37,400 bases of DNA, from assembly GCA_033557685.1 (NCBI GenBank), contig JAWQRN010000123.1, forward strand, positions 1 through 37,400. The letters are read 5' to 3'. The position numbers were made by a program, and so were the translations under genes. Below, in pieces: positions 32,690-37,400 of the stretch. The notes under the pieces were generated by a model. The model was not told the origin of the DNA and made no database searches. It saw nothing but the letters and a program-made list of their open reading frames with translations. Position 1 is the first letter of the stretch; the number at the start of each line of letters is the position of its first letter. The DNA is from Sperchopsis tessellata. Taxonomy: Eukaryota; Arthropoda; Insecta; Coleoptera; Hydrophilidae.

Positions 32690-34560
32690 TATGGATAATA
32701 GGAGATTGGCTATCTGAATTATATAAGGAAATGGTAGTTCTTAATACATTTTCTAAATTGCCCTCACGAAGAATATACAGAAGATCCCCATTGCATAAAG
32801 CAGAAAAGATCGTGTGGAACCAGATAGATTATATCTTAGTCAATACAAAACATATTTATTTCTGCTAAGACATATCCAGTTACTGATATTGGATTTGACT
32901 ATAATCAGAATCTAGAAATGACAAAACTACAGAACGATACTGTGAAGCAACGAGCAACTCATATGCTAGAAAATGCATGCTCAGAGATACAGAACAAGTA
33001 AAAAGAAGAAAGAATGGTTGAGAACAGATGGACCAAAATAAAGAAGACTTTAGATGACACTGGCATAAGATACCCAAGAGCCCAAAAAAGAGATGGATGA
33101 CCGATGAAATTTTACAACTTATGTATGAGAAAAGTAAACGTAATCACACCAATAAACAACAATATAAGGAACTGGAAAGAGAATAAAATGTAAAATTAGA
33201 GCCACAGAAAAAATGAATAAATTGAAATCCAACACAGAAAATTCGACAGGTTTAAAGTGCAGCTAAAATATAATATATCAAGTAAAACTGGTACGTACTC
33301 TTACTGACTAAAAGTAGTTGTGGTGAATATACAGAAAACGTAAACATGGAAGGAATAGGAAGACTAGCTCTTTAGTGATTACAGACCTGCACAAACAGAC
33401 CCTATCATAACAAAGGAAAAAGTGAGAAAAACTGCCCTTCATAATAAGAGTAGCAAAGTCGTTGAAACAAATGACACTTTTGCCGAGATTTTAAAACTGT
33501 TAAATAAGGACAGTCTCGAACTACTAATTACACTGTTCAATGTAATTTGTGATACAGGCACACCTACCATCTGACTAAGATCCACTTTTATATCCTACTA
33601 AACAAACTTAATGCAACAAATACAGAACGATTAGTTTGATGAGTCACTCTCGGTAGATTTATTAGTATAAGTAGCACACAATTTAGTTTCCACTATACTT
33701 TGGGAACTAAAGATGCATTTTTCTCTATGAACATTTTATGTCAGTGCTTCTGTGATGCCACACAGCTACATATGCTTGGTTTATAGATTATTAGAAGGCT
33801 TTTGATACCTCCATGTTAAACTAATGGAGATTCTGCATGGTATTTGTAGATGATAAGGAAATTCGCATTATAGTTAATTTGTATTGGAATCAAACTGCTT
33901 AAGTGAGAGTGGAAGATGGTCTAACCACAAGTACAAATACAACAAGGAGTATGCCAGGGGTGTGTATTCTCTCCACTTCTCTGTAACACTTACTCAGAAG
34001 AAATATTTTAAGCAGCATTAAGCGAAATATAAAAAGCTATACCAATGAACGGAGAGATCTTAATAAAAGTGCTATGTCTTCATAGTTTTGCTGTGTGGGT
34101 TCTAATCATGGACACTAACAGAGGCTATATGTAAAAAGCAGGCTGCATCTAAGATATGAATACTTAAGTGTATCTTCAAAAATTCATGGATGTATTACAT
34201 ATCGAATAAGGTGGTACTCGATAGAATGAAAATACAGCCAGATATTATTATTAAAATAGATGAACTGAAAGGTCGGAACTGGTTGCTATATTAATTAAGT
34301 TTTGTGGAAAGACATCTTGTTTTTTTTAAGCCAGAGATTATATTCACAATCAAGAAAAAGCATCTTACACAATCATGAGAAACATCGCCAGATATGAACT
34401 GCTGCAGGTGATTATCCAGGCAAGGGAAGAACATCCTGGATGAAAAAGCCAATAATTGTTTCAAGCTGCTGTCAGGAAAGTACAAGTCGCTATAATGATT
34501 GCCGGCTTCCAGAACGAATAGGCACTACAAGAAGATGAGCTAATGATTGCTATTCTGGAA
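32690..34560 (+). pseudogene. LINE remnant with endonuclease end and reverse transcriptase (RTE-like), copy B
   Basis: Plus-strand pieces in several frames. NQIDYILVNTKH followed by TYPVTDIG is the end of an APE-type endonuclease. KRWMTDEILQLMYEKSKRN is the linker. Then come ITKEKVRKT, VETNDTFAEILKLLN, DSLELLITLFNVI, LMEILHGI, IRIIVNLYWNQTA and a motif-B-like region near 33950 (QQGVCQGCVLSPLL-like). Near 34400-34560 the C-terminal pieces (ISWMKKPIIV, IAMMIAGF-like) appear. It is the most complete LINE here but riddled with stops. Confidence 0.75.
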
Positions 34561-34789
34561 TATTTTTTTTTTGACGAGATTGCAGTTCAACTTTTCTCTC
34601 ATTAAATAAAAATATTAAATATTACCAGAGAAATTTCTGCCAATAAGGTACCTAAACTGATTACCCTTGTGTCTGGAGTTCCCAAGCTTCTATTTTGTGC
34701 TGTGCCTTTTTTTATGTATACATATATTCCGTGAATATCCATTATTCCATTGTATCATATAAGTTTATCTCTACTACTCTTTCATGAAG

Positions 34790-34912
34790 AATAATCATTT
34801 AGAAGTAGCTGGGCTTATTAATCAAGATAAATTAAGAATTCTAGAATATACCAATGATCACTGTTTAAAGATTAATTCAACTAAACCTACTGCTATTCTG
34901 TTTGGTAATTGA
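34790..34912 (+). pseudogene. Short reverse-transcriptase-like fragment of another retroelement
   Basis: An open stretch includes NQDKLRILEYTNDHCLKINS followed by TKPTAILFGN. It resembles the segment after the catalytic YADD motif in Jockey/CR1-type LINEs. No other part of such an element is recognisable nearby. Confidence 0.4.
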
Positions 34913-35489
34913 GGGATACGAGAGACTATATGGAATCATTTTGTGCTGATCCACAAGGTTATTGAGCTTATTTGTCAATATGGGATAGCTTTACTAATAC
35001 GATGTTAAAAAATTAATTTTCGGCTACTACATACCAGATTGTAACATTCGGCGATCTATTTTTAGATGCTGTTTGTACATAAAACATTCCGATTTCAGCA
35101 GAAATTCGAGTGGCTAGATACGACATGGCAAATTAAAATTCGAATGATCTATCGATTCAGGTTTGAAGTTGTGTGACATCGCTACTTTCCCAGGAGTCAT
35201 TTCCAACATCCCAATAGTTTACGATGGAGATTGAGTCGTCTAGCTCCCTTTCTGTCTTAGATGTATCGTTCAAATCTAATAGGTACCTGCATGCACTGTC
35301 ACAGCATCACCCCTATAAGATAATATATGTATGCTCGTACAACGATCTTTTAAATTGTGGGAGACAACTCTACTTTCCAAAAAATTGCGTACAATCACCA
35401 ATGCACTTTTATCCAATAGATATAACTTGTCAAATATCAAATATTCAATAAGATATTTAAACAATTCACCTATTATCAAAAATAAATTT

Positions 35490-35960
35490 TTTCAACCATT
35501 AATCACAGATTTGTTGGACAAAGTCACTTGCATTATAAGAAAATTTTACATCAAAATGGTTTTCTCTCTAGTTCAAAAGATATTGCAAGTTCTCTTTGTA
35601 ATCCTGCTACAAAGTAAAGAGGTTTGTTAGGTCCCTAGATGAGGTCTATATCGGAAAAACCAAGCGTAAGATTGCTACTCGTCTAAAGACACATGAATGC
35701 TGTACTCTTCTTGTTCATAATACTCAATCAGCAGTGGCGAACATAGTCATGGAAAGGTCTTACCATTATGTTCTAATATACCAAATTCAGAGAAGCCATT
35801 GACGTTCCTAATCACCCCAACAATATTAATAGGGACGATGGGTTTCAATTTCCAATCGTTTGGAGGACTTCCTCTCTCGTTTCTATCCTTTTACACTCAA
35901 TAATAATCCTCCAAATGGAACTGCACCAGTATGCATTCCTCACTCTAGTCCTTGTTTATA
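35490..35960 (+). pseudogene. Penelope-like element remnant with GIY-YIG-type endonuclease
   Basis: Plus-strand pieces: IRKFYIKMVFSLVQKI (end of the reverse-transcriptase region), then in another frame EVYIGKTKRKIATRLKTHEC, NTQSAVANIVMERSYHYVL and, after a frame change, REAIDVPNHPNNINRDDGF. The VYIGKTKR-x-TRLK-H and SAVA-x-H-like order is the GIY-YIG nuclease of Penelope-like elements, and the REAI...NNxNRDDG tail is also characteristic. Stops and frameshifts make it inactive. Confidence 0.75.
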
Positions 35961-36539
35961 TAAGCATGATCTTGCCAAATCCAGTTCAGTGTGTTGAGTT
36001 CATTTGTTGAAGTAACATCTTCTAAAATCCTATTACTCCTTAAGAAACATTTTGTAAAATATAATGGCTAGAACCTTTGTCGCATTCACTACACCGATCC
36101 TCCAATTCCAAGTTCGGTTTACTCAACACAGAACACTTCTGTCGATCCTCTTCACTCAACTCAATCTCTCACTGACACTTTGATTTCCTCCCGTCATAAT
36201 CCCCTCTTGTTGTATTCGAATTTTAGACCCCTTTTCCATGTATCCGCAGGCCTTCCTATCCTTCTACCTACAAAATTGAAATACAGGGCTTGGCTGGCTA
36301 CCTCTCAATGTGTGCCCATTTTCCATCTTACTGTCATCTCAATCCATTCCTTCTCAGTCAACCTCCATAGTCCATCACTTTAGTACTTATTAACAAACAC
36401 CTGCGACTTGCTGTTCCTATTCAAACCCTGACCTTTGTCCTTCAGGTAAGCTCTCTCAATGACCAAATGCTTTTCAAAATGTTAAAGGAATTCTGTGCAA
36501 CAGTAATTTCCCTTCTCACATCCTCCTTATATTAATGGT

Positions 36540-37396
36540 CTTTTATTCAGTTCTTCGGCCACTTCGTCCATTTTGTATTTCACTGTTTTTTCTTGGTCTT
36601 TCATGTATTGATTTTTAATCCAACTTTCACTAAAAACATAAAATCATCTGCAAACTCCAAGGCTTCTATGAAATTAAGCCCTAGCTATACCAATAAGATT
36701 GTCAACAGTATCCCTCACAACACAATCCACTACTAGCAGGAAAAGTGTTGAAGACAGTATACAACTTTACCACACATCACTATCTCTCTTTATGTTGCCT
36801 AGTAACTTTCCTCCATGTTCCATCTGTGTTGTTCTCGTAGTCCTTTTCATTCTCAAACTTTTATGAGATATTCCGCAACTCTCCAAAATTGTTCACATAC
36901 TTTCCCTATCCACCTTATCAAACCCCTTCTGAAAGTCTACAAATATCAGGCCTTTCCTGAGCTTTCAGTACCAATTCCATTGTTTCCCTAAGTGGGCGTT
37001 ACCGCCCCCCTCCCTAGGCGCTAGAGGAATTAGGGAGAGCTTTACTGGTCCCAGGGGAAGAGGGAGGCGTTGAGGAGCAAGTGGATAATAATAAGACGCT
37101 AAAAAATTTGGTCATCAAAACATTATTTAAGTAAACAAGCTGTGAACCAAAAAAGTTTGGAAAACCATGATCTAGTCCAAGATTATTCAAAGGGTGTATA
37201 TTTGGTCAATGCAAGATCTATGAGATAGAAATCCTACCTGGTTCTGTCTCAGTATTTTATCAATCTCATCCCTCATTCTTGCCGACATCAGCCCGGCAAT
37301 AATTTTACTTGCAGCATTCATCAAAATAACTGCCTGGCAATTGTCACACTTTGCCATAACGTCTTTCTTATTACAGATTATATAAAAAATAAGCAA
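36540..37396 (-). pseudogene. LINE reverse-transcriptase remnant, copy D, interrupted by MITE
   Basis: The minus-strand frame entering from the right edge reads NAASKIIAGLMSARMRDEID, then QNQVGFLSHRSCIDQIYTL. After the MITE at 36978-37169 it resumes with LRKGLIFVDFQKGFDKVDRE (motif A) and, in other frames, a motif-B-like CILSSTLFLLVVD. The 5' part lies outside the window. It is broken by stops. Confidence 0.8.
36978..37169. mobile_element. hAT-like MITE inserted in LINE copy D
   Basis: The ends are CATTGTTTCCCTAAG on the left and CATGGTTTTCCAAAC on the right (reverse strand), followed by TTTTTTGGTTCACAGC. The GGGGGGCGGTAACGCCCACTT block at the other end is typical of hAT-derived nonautonomous elements. 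It interrupts the LINE between the QIYTL and FVDFQKGFD segments. An 8-bp target duplication was not evident. Confidence 0.6.
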
Positions 37397-37400
37397 ATAA

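Larger units (their letters stand above)
31389..37400 (-). other. PARP1 intron, extends beyond window (>6 kb)
   Basis: It starts at the acceptor before the zinc finger 2 exon and has no further PARP1 exon up to the window edge. It is filled with LINE and Penelope fragments, listed separately. The stretches 32070-32690, 34930-35480 and 35990-36530 contain nothing I could assign. Confidence 0.8.

Noticed and set aside
35224..35630. Three overlapping open frames of 67-99 codons on both strands
   Set aside because: They overlap in different frames. Only the region after about 35490 has recognisable (Penelope-like) content; the rest shows no motif.
36180..36383. 67-codon plus-strand frame in pyrimidine-rich DNA
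   Set aside because: No motif, start context or neighbour supports it. It probably reflects base composition.
1..37400. CRISPR arrays, bacterial operons, ribosome-binding sites, rRNA or tRNA genes
   Set aside because: The spliced PARP1 gene and the element types show a eukaryotic genome, and no regularly spaced repeats or structural RNA genes were seen.

Overview
This is eukaryotic DNA, almost certainly from an insect. It is AT-rich, has spliced genes with GT-AG introns, and is full of insect-type mobile elements: errantivirus-like LTR element, DD41D-like mariners, a piggyBac-like element, a pogo-like MITE, RTE-like LINEs and a Penelope-like remnant. The order of insect cannot be fixed from the sequence.

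The one clear host gene is on the minus strand: poly(ADP-ribose) polymerase 1 (PARP1). Seven exons between 31388 and 13919 join in phase. They encode about 858 residues, from the middle of zinc finger 2 through zinc finger 3, BRCT, WGR, the helical regulatory domain and the ADP-ribosyltransferase domain to the stop codon. The first exons (zinc finger 1 and the start of zinc finger 2) lie beyond the right edge. Its introns hold most of the mobile DNA. The last intron (7.25 kb) holds a pogo-like MITE with a 41-bp perfect palindrome, a dimeric tandem repeat and a LINE. The 6.7-kb intron holds a nested transposon structure and a fold-back repeat. The intron that runs off the right edge (over 6 kb) holds four or five LINE or Penelope fragments, one of them split by a hAT-like MITE.

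Left of PARP1 (1-13900) there is no clear long gene. Region 724-3372 is a short errantivirus-like provirus with LTRs, primer-binding site, gag start and env remnant but no recognisable pol. A DD41D-like mariner (3378-4616) abuts it, and a second, internally deleted one lies at 7757-8563. A piggyBac-like element spans 10952-13372. Two related short reading frames (6235 and 10375, plus strand) may be paralogous first exons or small genes. The first has a well-placed TATA box and initiator.

The most unusual object is at 25727-28808. Two LTR-like direct repeats, bordered by an imperfect 6-bp duplication, enclose a minus-strand gag (two CCHC knuckles). Where pol should be, there follows an intron-less stretch of about 1.2 kb encoding a proline/serine-rich, tyrosine-motif-rich protein that looks like a cellular signalling adaptor or receptor tail. 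It looks like an LTR retrotransposon that captured a host cDNA, in the manner of transducing retroviruses. It was inserted into one terminal inverted repeat of an older mariner-type transposon (23915-29160) whose inverted repeats exceed 500 bp. All mobile-element reading frames seen here carry stops or frameshifts.
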